From Butyrivibrio proteoclasticus B316 (GTDB taxonomy: Bacteria; Bacillota; Clostridia; Lachnospirales; Lachnospiraceae): 64,000 nt of DNA. Under the pieces are notes generated by a model. The model was not told where the DNA came from, made no database searches, and saw nothing but the letters and a program-made list of their open reading frames with translations. The stretch spans positions 876,276-940,275 of the forward strand of contig NC_014387.1 in the NCBI RefSeq assembly GCF_000145035.1. Direction: 5' to 3'. The position numbers were made by a program, and so were the translations under genes. Positions 1-7,456 of the stretch are shown here, piece by piece (positions within the stretch are counted from its first letter, which is position 1; the number at the start of each line of letters is the position of its first letter).

Positions 1-137
1 TCAGCAATCTCTCTGCTACATCAGAGGAAGTTGCGGCATCTGCCCAGTCCAGTATTGAGATCAGTCAGAAGTGTGAGAGCGATATGAAGATCACCAAGGA
101 AATCCTGGATGAGATACTTGCAATCAGTAGAAGATAA
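1..137 (+). CDS. Methyl-accepting chemotaxis protein, C-terminal end (partial)
   Basis: The window opens inside a gene. The third frame is open from position 3 and encodes 44 residues before TAA at 135-137. The segment contains LSATSEEVAASAQSS, the heptad-rich pattern of the helical cytoplasmic arm of methyl-accepting chemotaxis proteins, followed by a short charged tail. In that family this region is the end of the methylation/coiled-coil helix after the CheA/CheW-binding tip. The receptor's ligand domain lies outside the window, so its signal is unknown. A hairpin with a T-run follows 25 bp downstream, consistent with the transcript end. The family call rests on a short but characteristic stretch. 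Confidence 0.7.
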   Translation, partial: SNLSATSEEVAASAQSSIEISQKCESDMKITKEILDEILAISRR

Positions 138-161
138 GAGAAAAAAGCAACGATAAATCGT

Positions 162-189
162 ATCCCCACCGGCAATGGTGGGGATTTTT
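162..189 (+). terminator. Rho-independent terminator after the chemotaxis receptor
   Basis: Perfect 9-bp stem ATCCCCACC (162-170) / GGTGGGGAT (177-185) with a six-base loop, followed by a T-run. It separates the receptor gene from the Nudix gene. Confidence 0.85.
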
Positions 190-219
190 ACTGATAAATA
201 ATTAAGGAGAATATACATA

Positions 220-714
220 ATGGCCAGAAGAGAAGGAATTACAACACTTTGCTATCTTGAACGCGGAGATGAATATCTGATGCTGCACAGGGTCAGCAAA
301 AAGAACGACATAAATAAAGATAAATGGATTGGCGTTGGAGGACATCTGGAGGACGATGAGAGCCCGGAAGAGTGTATCAAGAGAGAAATCTATGAGGAAA
401 CAGGCTATGATATTCCTCTCGAAGACCTTGAATTTCGAGCTATAATCACATTCGTTTCACAAAAAGGCGACTATGAGCTTATGAGCCTGTTTACTGCCAA
501 GGCTCCTGATACTGAGCCAAAAGATTGTGATGAAGGAAAACTTGAGTGGGTTAAAAAAGAAAACATCTATGATCTGAATCTCTGGGAAGGAGATAAGATT
601 TTTTTGCGTAAGCTAAGTGAGAGCAGGGATTTCTTTTCTCTTAAGCTTGTATATGATACAAAGGACAACCTCATAGAGGCTGTCCTTAATGGAAAAAATA
701 TATTTGATTGTTAG
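220..714 (+). CDS. Nudix hydrolase, MutT-like
   Basis: 164-residue cytoplasmic protein with a complete Nudix box (G-x5-E-x7-REUxEExGU) beginning at the glycine of GGHLEDDESPEECIKREIYE and continuing with ETGY. This motif binds the metals that hydrolyse nucleoside-diphosphate-linked substrates. The length and the LCYLERGDEYLMLHR opening strand resemble the 8-oxo-dGTP diphosphatase/MutT group, but substrate cannot be assigned from sequence. AAGGAG lies 9 bases before the ATG. The gene stands alone between a terminator and the convergent GH5 gene; its TAG stop overlaps the GH5 stop by four bases. Confidence 0.88.
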   Translation: MARREGITTLCYLERGDEYLMLHRVSKKNDINKDKWIGVGGHLEDDESPEECIKREIYEETGYDIPLEDLEFRAIITFVSQKGDYELMSLFTAKAPDTEPKDCDEGKLEWVKKENIYDLNLWEGDKIFLRKLSESRDFFSLKLVYDTKDNLIEAVLNGKNIFDC

Positions 715-2222
715 TAGAATTTGACTACAGGCTTCAATTCTCCGTTTTTTAATGCGCTATCATAGTTTTCTTTTGTAGTCTTGGCATGAGCGTTATAAAT
801 GATGATACGCAATGAGGTAGCGCCCTCCGGGATTTTAACGTTTTTACTGACAAATCCAAAATTATTGCCAAGCTTATCTACCAGACCATAGGAATCATTG
901 TAGAAATAAACAAAGTGAAATTTATGGCGCGCCATGGTCCCAGAGGCTGTAAGCTGCATGGACAGTGTGGTTGCCCCCTGAGGGATTGGAATAAATCCAT
1001 TTGCATCCTGAGCAAGGACCATGCCTCCCCAGGAATCCCACTCTTTTAAGGTACCACTTGAATCTATTCCCATATACAAATAGCTGTCAGCCCAGCTATC
1101 AAGCGCTGTTCCAGGGGCAGAATCATAAGGAACAGGATTCATTAATGCCTGGATCATATCATCTCTGGCGGTAAATTTCTTACGATTTATGATGGAGTAA
1201 TCTCCGCCGTTATCCCAGTAAACGCATTTAATTCCGCGGGCATTCGCTCTTGCAACGTAGTTTGCTGCATGAATAGCCCTAAATTCTGCTGGAGAGAACT
1301 TTCTGGTTGTTCCCCATTCTGTGATGACCATTGGAGCTCCAACTCTTTTTGCAAACTGCTGAAGTCTCGCAAAGTCCTGATCAAGATACTGATCAATTAC
1401 CTGGGAGTAGAAGTGAACAGCAGTCAGGAGCTTGCCTGGAACAACGTCCTTTGGAAGGACAAAAGATGTTAGTACGTCGTCCGAATACTGGTGGAAAAGA
1501 GTTGGAATTATCAGAAGTCTCTGGGCATTATTGCCGCCGGTACTGCGAACAGTATTTACGAATACCTGATTGAGCTGATTCATTTGAGCGGCGGCAGTCT
1601 TAGTATATGTTCTGCCTATTTTGACATTGTCTACTTCGTTAAAGGCTTCGAAAATAAGATGCCCGTCTACATCGTTAAAATAAGTTGCTATATCTGTCCA
1701 AATAGTAGTTGCTTTGGCACAAACAGAGGCAAAATCTCCTTCATCTGCACCAACATAGAACATCTTGTTGTCGTGGTGGGAATCCATGATAACATACATT
1801 CCATCAGCTATGCAGTAGTTAACCACCTCTTTTACCCTGGCAAGCCACTCCGGATGGACGTGTAACTGACCATTTGCATCGGTATAGGTGTGGTATTTCC
1901 AGTTTACAGGGACTCTTATTGTGTTAAAGCCTTTGGATCTGACAAAATCTATGAGTTCCTTGGTGACTTTGGGATTTCCCCAGATGGTTTCCTGACCCAG
2001 ATTTGCTTCTCCGGCTGTAGCCTTGTGGTGCGCATCAAGAGAATTACCAAGATTCCAGCCGGTATTCATTGAGGCCATAAAAGACTGAGCCGTAATATCT
2101 GCTGCAGAAACAGAAGAGCGCCCATTTCCTGAGGCAGCAAACCCTGTAATTCTCAGGGTGCTGATCATAATTACTACAGTGAATATGCTTAGTAAACGTC
2201 TTAAATATCTGCCTCTTGTCAT
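711..2222 (-). CDS. Secreted GH5 endoglucanase with unknown C-terminal domain
   Basis: 503 residues. An N-terminal signal peptide (basic MTRGRYLRRLL, hydrophobic core, cleavage near TGFAA) predicts export. Residues about 50-345 form a GH5 (beta/alpha)8 catalytic domain opening with MNTGWNLGNSLDA. The expected acid/base glutamate is in FEAFNEV (E196) and the nucleophile in ITEWGT (E302). The family hydrolyses beta-1,4-glucans and related hemicelluloses; the NLGNSLDA opening suggests a GH5_4-like cellulase, which is an inference. Residues about 370-503 form an extra beta-rich domain that I cannot name; it may be a binding module. AAGGAG precedes the start. The 5' region contains four 29-bp tandem repeats. 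No cell-wall anchor is visible. Confidence 0.88.
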   Translation of the reverse strand: MTRGRYLRRLLSIFTVVIMISTLRITGFAASGNGRSSVSAADITAQSFMASMNTGWNLGNSLDAHHKATAGEANLGQETIWGNPKVTKELIDFVRSKGFNTIRVPVNWKYHTYTDANGQLHVHPEWLARVKEVVNYCIADGMYVIMDSHHDNKMFYVGADEGDFASVCAKATTIWTDIATYFNDVDGHLIFEAFNEVDNVKIGRTYTKTAAAQMNQLNQVFVNTVRSTGGNNAQRLLIIPTLFHQYSDDVLTSFVLPKDVVPGKLLTAVHFYSQVIDQYLDQDFARLQQFAKRVGAPMVITEWGTTRKFSPAEFRAIHAANYVARANARGIKCVYWDNGGDYSIINRKKFTARDDMIQALMNPVPYDSAPGTALDSWADSYLYMGIDSSGTLKEWDSWGGMVLAQDANGFIPIPQGATTLSMQLTASGTMARHKFHFVYFYNDSYGLVDKLGNNFGFVSKNVKIPEGATSLRIIIYNAHAKTTKENYDSALKNGELKPVVKFY

Positions 2223-2255
2223 GCAAGCACTCCTTATAAATACCTATGATATAGG

Positions 2256-2371
2256 CATCTAAAATATCTATTATCTTATACAAACATCTAAAATATCTAT
2301 TATCTTATACAAACATCTAAAATATCTACTATCTTATGTAAACATCTAAAATATCCATGATATAAGCATCT
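2256..2371. repeat. 29-bp tandem repeat in the GH5 upstream region
   Basis: CATCTAAAATATCTATTATC-type units begin at 2256, 2285, 2314 and 2343, an exact 29-bp spacing, with a diverged partial unit at 2367. The array lies 35-150 bp upstream of the GH5 start, on the side where its promoter must be. Units abut without spacers, so this is not CRISPR. Confidence 0.85.
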
Positions 2372-2429
2372 AATTGTATTAGAACATTTGAAAAAAGAAA
2401 TTATAGGACAGATTATTGTTTAATTATAT

Positions 2430-2476
2430 CATGACTTCTTGCGGATAAGAGCGGAAATAGCCTGCAAGAAGTCATG
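2430..2476. repeat. Intergenic hairpin, copy A of a dispersed repeat
   Basis: Perfect 13-bp inverted repeat CATGACTTCTTGC (2430-2442) / GCAAGAAGTCATG (2464-2476) with a 21-base loop, between the GH13 stop and the GH5 upstream region. It may end the GH13 transcript, but no T-run follows on the minus strand. A related sequence occurs at 24551. Confidence 0.75.
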
Positions 2477-2503
2477 GGTTTTGTATGAACGAGAGGCCAG
2501 TGA

Positions 2504-4090
2504 TCAATCAACAAGCTTATATATTGCAAAAGACTGTGCATCTGTAACAAGAGTATTTCCATCAACTTTACTATTGCCGATGGCATAAATTTGTTTAAGA
2601 TCGCACTGTTTACCTGAGTTGTCATTTGTTTTCACAAAAGCCTCTGCAGGAAGAGCGGTGGAATCTCTTTTTTCTGAAGGGTTTATGGCGATTAGAAGGT
2701 TTCCACGTCTGTAAACAAAAGGAAATTCCTCTTTTTCCGCATAAATAACAGAGAATGTACTGTCAGCTTTCAGGTCATCATACTCGTGTCTAAGTGCAGT
2801 AAGTGCCTTAACTGTGTTATAAAGTGAGTCAGGATCCTTGGCCTGATCTTCTACGGTTGGTGCATCTTCAGAAGGATCAACAGGAAGATAGAGCTTGTCC
2901 TGATCTGCTTCTGAGAATCCCTTGTTTTTGCTGTTATCCCACTGCATTGGAGTTCTGGAACCGGTTCTGGTATAGCCGCCTTCCTTGGTAGGAATATCAA
3001 GGTATCTCATTCCGATTTCATCACCATAGTAAATGAAAGGAACACCCGGAAGAGTCAGGAAAAGAGCCCACGCAAGCTTAAGCTCGTCGTAGTCAAGTGT
3101 CAGGCGCGCTCTTGGCGTATCGTGGTTACAGGTGATAAAGCTGATGTACCCGTCAGTCTTGGTGGCATCGTATTTTGGCAGATAATCAAGGAGAAATCTC
3201 ATGATATCGCCGTTTCCGTCTTTTTTGAGAAAAGAGTGATCGCCTCCCGGAGTTTCATTGTCGCGGATCAGAGTATTGTAGCCGTTTCCGTGGTGATCAA
3301 GATAAAAGTCAGCATGGAAACCGTTTTTAAGTGACTGAACAGGATTACTCCACTCTGAGATTATAGCTGCTTCAGGGTAATCTTTATCCAGCATCTTGCG
3401 GATATTCTGCCAGATTTTACCTGTAGCTGATTTGTTCTCATCATCCTCTTTTACCAGTGAATCAGCCATATCTACGCGGAAACCGTCACATCCGTGATCA
3501 AGCCAGAAGCGCATAACATCCTTGAGAGCTTCTCTTGTTGCGATACATGCCGGGTGGTCAGGTGGAAGCTGCCAGTCCTCAGTCCTGTTCAAAAAGCCAT
3601 AGTTAAGGGCAGGCTGGCTCTTAAAGAAGTTCAGCATATAGCAGCCGTTTCTGTCAGCTTCGCCGCCAATATAAGGGTGGCCTGCAATTCCCTGAATCCA
3701 GCTGTGTGTCCACACATAGCGGTCTGAGAATTCGTTAGGCTCAGCCTTTTTACTTTCTTTGAACCATTCGTGCTCTTCAGATGTATGGCCGGGAACCAGA
3801 TCAAGAAGTACGTGGATTCCCTTGTCATGGGCAATCAAAAAGAGCCTGTACAGATCTTCATTTGTTCCGTATCTTGGAGCAACCTTCTTGTAATCGCGTA
3901 CGTCGTAGCCTGCATCCTTGAAAGGTGAATCATAGCAGGGATTGATCCAGAGCGCGTTACAACCAAGATCCTTTATATAATCAAGTTTTTCGATTATTCC
4001 GTTGATGTCACCGATACCATCTCCATTGGTATCCCTGAATGTTTGTGGATAAATCTCATAAAATACTGCGTCTTTGAGCCAACTTGGCAT
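2504..4090 (-). CDS. GH13 alpha-glucosidase/amylase family protein, cytoplasmic
   Basis: 528 residues from the ATG at 4090, chosen because AGGAGG lies 7 bases upstream; an in-frame ATG 13 codons earlier has no such site. There is no signal peptide, so it acts inside the cell. The N-terminus (WLKDAVFYEIYPQTFRDTNG) and conserved regions are typical of GH13. The nucleophile aspartate is in GFRVDMAD (D207), the acid/base glutamate in IISEWSNP (E246), and the third aspartate in CNHDTPRA (D324). The family cleaves or transfers alpha-glucosidic bonds in malto- or isomalto-oligosaccharides; the exact specificity is not readable. A LacI-type operator and a promoter lie upstream, suggesting sugar-responsive control. 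Confidence 0.9.
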   Translation of the reverse strand: MPSWLKDAVFYEIYPQTFRDTNGDGIGDINGIIEKLDYIKDLGCNALWINPCYDSPFKDAGYDVRDYKKVAPRYGTNEDLYRLFLIAHDKGIHVLLDLVPGHTSEEHEWFKESKKAEPNEFSDRYVWTHSWIQGIAGHPYIGGEADRNGCYMLNFFKSQPALNYGFLNRTEDWQLPPDHPACIATREALKDVMRFWLDHGCDGFRVDMADSLVKEDDENKSATGKIWQNIRKMLDKDYPEAAIISEWSNPVQSLKNGFHADFYLDHHGNGYNTLIRDNETPGGDHSFLKKDGNGDIMRFLLDYLPKYDATKTDGYISFITCNHDTPRARLTLDYDELKLAWALFLTLPGVPFIYYGDEIGMRYLDIPTKEGGYTRTGSRTPMQWDNSKNKGFSEADQDKLYLPVDPSEDAPTVEDQAKDPDSLYNTVKALTALRHEYDDLKADSTFSVIYAEKEEFPFVYRRGNLLIAINPSEKRDSTALPAEAFVKTNDNSGKQCDLKQIYAIGNSKVDGNTLVTDAQSFAIYKLVD

Positions 4091-4149
4091 AATAAACCTC
4101 CTGAATGGATAAGTGTAATTTCGTTTCAATTTAATCGAATCATACTAAT

Positions 4150-4178
4150 ATTGTATGGCTAAAAAGGTACAACTGCAA
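4150..4178 (-). promoter_or_regulatory. Candidate sigma-A promoter of the GH13 gene
   Basis: On the minus strand TTGCAG (4178-4173) and TACAAT (4155-4150) are separated by 17 bp, about 60 bp upstream of the GH13 start. The -10 matches the consensus in five of six positions; the -35 is weak. Confidence 0.45.
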
Positions 4179-4218
4179 ATGAATTAGTTTACAGGCCCAA
4201 ACAAGACAGTATGGCTTC

Positions 4219-4230
4219 GGAAACGTTTCC
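4219..4230. promoter_or_regulatory. LacI/GalR-family or CcpA-type operator
   Basis: Perfect 12-bp palindrome GGAAACGTTTCC with the central CG typical of LacI-family sites. Read as a cre site, CGGAAACGTTTCCA matches all fixed consensus positions except the first. It lies about 40 bp upstream of the GH13 -35 box, in the 325-bp divergent gap with the YwlG-like gene. Nothing else was recognised in that gap. Confidence 0.6.
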
Positions 4231-4415
4231 ATTATACATGCAAACCCGGAAACTGTACAGTAGCCATTATATGTGTTAACGTATATGATATAGGCGTCAA
4301 AAGTCAAAATCCGTATATTCTTGCATGTAAAGCATTATGACTTTATGACCCGAACAAATATGAGGAATAAGCAATTTACGCAGCAAATTAGCGGTAGTAG
4401 GAGTATCAAAAGGAC

Positions 4416-4979
4416 ATGGACTTTTCAGAGATAACAAATCAGAGCAGACAGGCTGTAAAAGAAATTCTTGAGGCAGCAAAATTACGCAAAGGGGCAATCT
4501 TTGTAGTAGGTTGTTCTTCGAGTGAAATCTTGGGTGATCAGATAGGAACAGCAACAAATCTTGATTCAGCAAACGCAGTATATGACGGTATTATTCCGGT
4601 GTGCCGTGAAAATGGTATCCTCGTGGCAGCGCAGTGCTGTGAGCATTTAAACCGTGCTCTTGTAGTAGAAAGAGAAACCATGGAGAAATATGGCTTTGAG
4701 CAGGTCAATGCAATCCCACAGCCCAATCATGCAGGAGGAGCCTTTGCAACAGTGTGCTATGAGAGATTTGATGATCCTGTTCTTGTAGAGGACATCGGAC
4801 AGAAAGCCGAAGCCGGCATAGACATTGGCGGAACCATGATCGGAATGCACATGCACAGCGTTGTAGTTCCCCTCAGAATATCACTTCGTAAAATCGGCGC
4901 AGCCCCAATCATATGTGCCCGTCACAGGCCCAAGTACGTAGGCGGTCAGAGAGCCATCTACGACGAATCCCTCATGTAA
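4416..4979 (+). CDS. YwlG-like conserved protein (DUF436/TIGR01440 family)
   Basis: 187 residues, the usual length for this family. It begins with a helix and the strand AIFVVGCSSSEILGDQIGT, and ends with conserved blocks including GIDIGGTMIGMHMHSVVVPL and ARHRPKYVGGQRA. Members are widespread in Firmicutes, often near glyA or upp, but I know of no established biochemical function. No signal peptide or membrane segment is seen, so it should be cytoplasmic. AAAGGA lies just before the ATG. It is divergent from the GH13 gene. About 130 bp without a clear terminator separate it from the ZTP riboswitch. Confidence 0.8.
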   Translation: MDFSEITNQSRQAVKEILEAAKLRKGAIFVVGCSSSEILGDQIGTATNLDSANAVYDGIIPVCRENGILVAAQCCEHLNRALVVERETMEKYGFEQVNAIPQPNHAGGAFATVCYERFDDPVLVEDIGQKAEAGIDIGGTMIGMHMHSVVVPLRISLRKIGAAPIICARHRPKYVGGQRAIYDESLM

Positions 4980-5119
4980 CTGTCATCCCGCCCCAGGATC
5001 CTTCACTCACAAAGGCGCGAAAATACCTCTTTGCGAATCGCATTCGTCTCTGATGAGGAGGGGCGAGGTGTAAAGATGGGGTTGATTTTTGGGGGAGAAT
5101 ATTGTAAGTTATAGATGTC

Positions 5120-5194
5120 CATACAACTGGCGGATGAGTGGGTAACCACATGGGAGTATGGATAATAATATTGAATGTCGACCGCCTGGGCAAC
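5120..5194 (+). promoter_or_regulatory. ZTP (pfl-type) riboswitch
   Basis: The sequence matches the pfl/ZTP aptamer: ACTGGCGGA near 5126, a small hairpin GTGG-GTAA-CCAC (5138-5149), GGGAG at 5152-5156, a variable linker, and the diagnostic CGACCGCCTGGGCA at 5179-5192. GGCGG (5129-5133) can pair with CCGCC (5182-5186). ZTP riboswitches sense ZMP/ZTP, which accumulate when 10-formyl-tetrahydrofolate is short, and switch on purine and one-carbon genes. The two genes downstream act exactly at the ZMP (AICAR) step, which strongly supports the call. Confidence 0.92.
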
Positions 5195-5226
5195 CGCTTT
5201 TAGAGGTTTGCTCAGGCGGTTTTTTT
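5181..5226 (+). terminator. Riboswitch-controlled intrinsic terminator
   Basis: ACCGCCTGGGCAACC (5181-5195) pairs with GGTTTGCTCAGGCGGT (5205-5220) and a run of seven T follows. The left arm is the 3' conserved half of the ZTP aptamer, so ligand binding should prevent termination (an ON switch). A second small inverted repeat, GAATCGAG/CTCGATTC (5273-5296), lies between this terminator and the ribosome binding site; its role is unclear. Confidence 0.9.
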
Positions 5227-5313
5227 GTTGCACTAAGGACATGGAGCACGAAGTGCGGAATGTCTGTGTGCAGAATCGAGCAGGCATACTCGATTCGTGT
5301 TAAGGAGGTTAAA

Positions 5314-6021
5314 ATGCAGGAATTAACAGCAGAAATCAGCAGTACAACTTACCCGGGCAGAGGAATTGTAATTGGAACTACTACTGATGGTAAATATGCA
5401 GCTTGCGCATATTTTATCATGGGAAGAAGTGAGAATTCCCGCAACAGAGTATTTGTAGAAGATGGAGAGGGCATCCGCACTCAGGCTTTTGATCCATCCA
5501 AGATGGAAGATCCAAGCCTCATCATCTATGCACCTGTAAGAGTACTTGGACATTCAACAATCGTTACAAATGGAGATCAGACAGATACAATTTATGAGCT
5601 TATGGAGAAGGGCCAGACTTTCGAGCAGTCTCTTAGAACAAGAGAATTTGAGCCTGATGCTCCAAATTACACACCTAGAATATCAGGTATCATGAACATT
5701 GAAGACGGCAAATACGACTTTGCCATGTCAATTTTAAAGAGCAACCATGGTGACCCATCATCATGTCAGCGCTTCACTTACACATACGAAAATCCTAAGG
5801 CCGGTGAGGGCTACTTCATCCACACCTACATGGGCGACGGAAATCCACTTCCAAGCTATGAGGGAGAGCCTACTCTTGTTAATATCGAGGGAGATATCGA
5901 CACATTTACCAATAATGTTTGGAATGCACTCAACGCAGATAACAAGGTATCTCTTTTCACAAGATATATTGAGATTGCTACAGGCAAGTATGAGAGCAGA
6001 ATTATCAACAAGAATAACTAA
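5314..6021 (+). CDS. purO: IMP cyclohydrolase, PurO-type
   Basis: 235 residues from the ATG at 5314, set by AAGGAGG 6 bases upstream; longer in-frame starts would lie inside the riboswitch. The sequence resembles the IMP_cyclohyd family (archaeal PurO-type): an early PGRGIVIGTT motif, the segment YFIMGRSENSRNRVF, and FAMSILKSNHGDPSSCQRF. It is unrelated to the N-terminal domain of bacterial PurH. The inferred reaction is closure of FAICAR to IMP, the last step of purine synthesis. It is followed after 51 bp by the AICAR transformylase, so the two genes together replace bifunctional PurH. Expression should depend on the ZTP riboswitch. Confidence 0.88.
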   Translation: MQELTAEISSTTYPGRGIVIGTTTDGKYAACAYFIMGRSENSRNRVFVEDGEGIRTQAFDPSKMEDPSLIIYAPVRVLGHSTIVTNGDQTDTIYELMEKGQTFEQSLRTREFEPDAPNYTPRISGIMNIEDGKYDFAMSILKSNHGDPSSCQRFTYTYENPKAGEGYFIHTYMGDGNPLPSYEGEPTLVNIEGDIDTFTNNVWNALNADNKVSLFTRYIEIATGKYESRIINKNN

Positions 6022-6072
6022 GGCAAAGATACCAAAATACTGATCATGATTTTATATAATAAGGAGACAGGT

Positions 6073-7251
6073 ATGAACGAGATACAGTTAAAATATGGTT
6101 GCAACCCTAATCAGAAGCCTTCAAGAGTGTACATGGAGGACGGCTCAGATCTTCCTATCGAAGTATTAAACGGAAGACCAGGATACATCAATCTTTTGGA
6201 TGCACTCAACGGATGGCAGCTTGTTTCAGAGCTCAAGAAGGCTACAGGACTTCCTGCCGCTACATCTTTTAAACACGTATCACCTGCAGGCGCTGCTGTA
6301 GGTCTTCCGCTTACAGATATTGAGAAGAAAATCTACTGGGTAGAGGATCTTGGAGAACTCAGCCCTCTTGCTAATGCTTATGCCAGAGCCCGTGGCGCAG
6401 ACAGAATGTCCTCATTTGGCGACTTTATTTCACTTTCTGATGTCTGCGATGCTGATACAGCAAGACTTGTTAAAAGAGAAGTCTCAGACGGAATCATAGC
6501 TCCCGGCTATACAGATGAGGCACTTGAAATTCTAAAGGCCAAGAAAAACGGCAATTACGCTGTGATCAAGATAGATGAAAACTATGTTCCTGCAGCTATC
6601 GAGAAGAAGCAGGTATTTGGAATTACCTTTGAACAGGGTCACAACTTCATCGAGATCACAGATGAGATGTTTGATAACATCGTTACAGATAACAAGGAAC
6701 TTCCTGATTCAGCCAAGATTGACCTCAAGATTGCCCTTATCACACTTAAGTACACACAGTCCAACTCTGTTTGCTACGTTAAGGGCGGACAGGCAATTGG
6801 TATCGGCGCAGGTCAGCAGAGCCGTATCCACTGCACAAGACTTGCAGGCTCCAAGGCAGATAACTGGTTCCTCAGACAGGCTCCACAGGTTCTCGATCTC
6901 CCATTCCTTGACAGCATCAAGAGACCAGACAGAGATAACGCTATCGACCTCTACATCGGCGCAGATTACATGGATGTACTTGCTGATGGTAAGTGGGAGC
7001 ACATCTTCAAGGAAAAACCACCTGTTTTCACAGAGGCTGAAAAGAGAGCTTGGCTTGATAAAAACACTGATGTAGCCCTTGGATCAGATGCTTTCTTCCC
7101 ATTTGGCGATAACATCGAAAGAGCTTATAAGAGCGGTGTTAAATATGTTGTTCAGCCGGGCGGATCAGTTCGTGACGATAACGTTATTGAAGCTGCCAAC
7201 AGCCACAACATGGTAATGGCATTCAACGGCCTCAGACTTTTCCACCACTGA
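6073..7251 (+). CDS. purH: Stand-alone AICAR transformylase (PurH C-terminal domain)
   Basis: 392 residues from the ATG at 6073 (AAGGAG 6 bases upstream). The protein covers only the AICAR formyltransferase part of PurH. Landmarks are LKYGCNPNQKPS, the transformylase signature SFKHVSPAGAAVG, YTQSNSVCYVKGGQAIGIGA, and the C-terminal VQPGGSVRDDNVIEAA and MAFNGLRLFHH. It transfers a formyl group from 10-formyl-tetrahydrofolate to AICAR (ZMP). The usual N-terminal MGS-like cyclohydrolase domain is absent and its job is assigned to the upstream PurO-type gene. Both are cytoplasmic and share the ZTP riboswitch, whose ligand derives from this enzyme's substrate. A terminator follows. Confidence 0.93.
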   Translation: MNEIQLKYGCNPNQKPSRVYMEDGSDLPIEVLNGRPGYINLLDALNGWQLVSELKKATGLPAATSFKHVSPAGAAVGLPLTDIEKKIYWVEDLGELSPLANAYARARGADRMSSFGDFISLSDVCDADTARLVKREVSDGIIAPGYTDEALEILKAKKNGNYAVIKIDENYVPAAIEKKQVFGITFEQGHNFIEITDEMFDNIVTDNKELPDSAKIDLKIALITLKYTQSNSVCYVKGGQAIGIGAGQQSRIHCTRLAGSKADNWFLRQAPQVLDLPFLDSIKRPDRDNAIDLYIGADYMDVLADGKWEHIFKEKPPVFTEAEKRAWLDKNTDVALGSDAFFPFGDNIERAYKSGVKYVVQPGGSVRDDNVIEAANSHNMVMAFNGLRLFHH

Positions 7252-7291
7252 TTGCTTATTAGAAAGAAATATTTACTACATACAAATTTGG

Positions 7292-7320
7292 GTCGTCTCA
7301 GTATTGGGACGACTCTTTTT
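7292..7320 (+). terminator. Rho-independent terminator after the purine operon
   Basis: Stem GTCGTCTCA (7292-7300) / TGGGACGAC (7305-7313), one G-T wobble, loop of four, then a T-run to 7320. Confidence 0.85.
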
Positions 7321-7393
7321 ATAAGTGCGCAGTATTCATTCATTAAAACTTATGTCTATATCTTAAATAAGGATAAAGATTGCCAAAATTAAG

Positions 7394-7431
7394 ATTATTA
7401 ATGATTGGTACATGGTATAATCATTAATAAT
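7394..7431 (+). promoter_or_regulatory. Promoter with embedded 13-bp palindrome upstream of the EAL gene
   Basis: ATTATTAATGATT (7394-7406) and AATCATTAATAAT (7419-7431) are perfect inverted repeats 12 bp apart. A consensus TATAAT with an extended TGG (7413-7421) overlaps the right arm. A protein bound here would cover the -10, suggesting repression. No convincing -35 is seen. Transcription from this box would begin near 7428, favouring the ATG at 7457 over that at 7430. Confidence 0.55.
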
Positions 7432-7456
7432 GTCTATGAGACATGTAGGAGATTTT

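Noticed and set aside
661..687. Inverted repeat AAGGACAACCT/AGGCTGTCCTT as a terminator of the Nudix gene
   Set aside because: It lies inside the coding sequence, has a mismatch and no T-run on either strand.
2256..2371. Short regularly spaced repeats considered as a CRISPR array
   Set aside because: The 29-bp units abut with no unique spacers between them and no cas gene is nearby.
5158..5313. Longer start for the IMP cyclohydrolase
   Set aside because: The extra codons would lie within the ZTP riboswitch and terminator, and the ATG at 5314 has a consensus ribosome binding site.
7430..7456. Upstream ATG for the EAL protein
   Set aside because: It has no ribosome binding site and lies at the predicted transcript start, while the ATG at 7457 follows TAGGAG.
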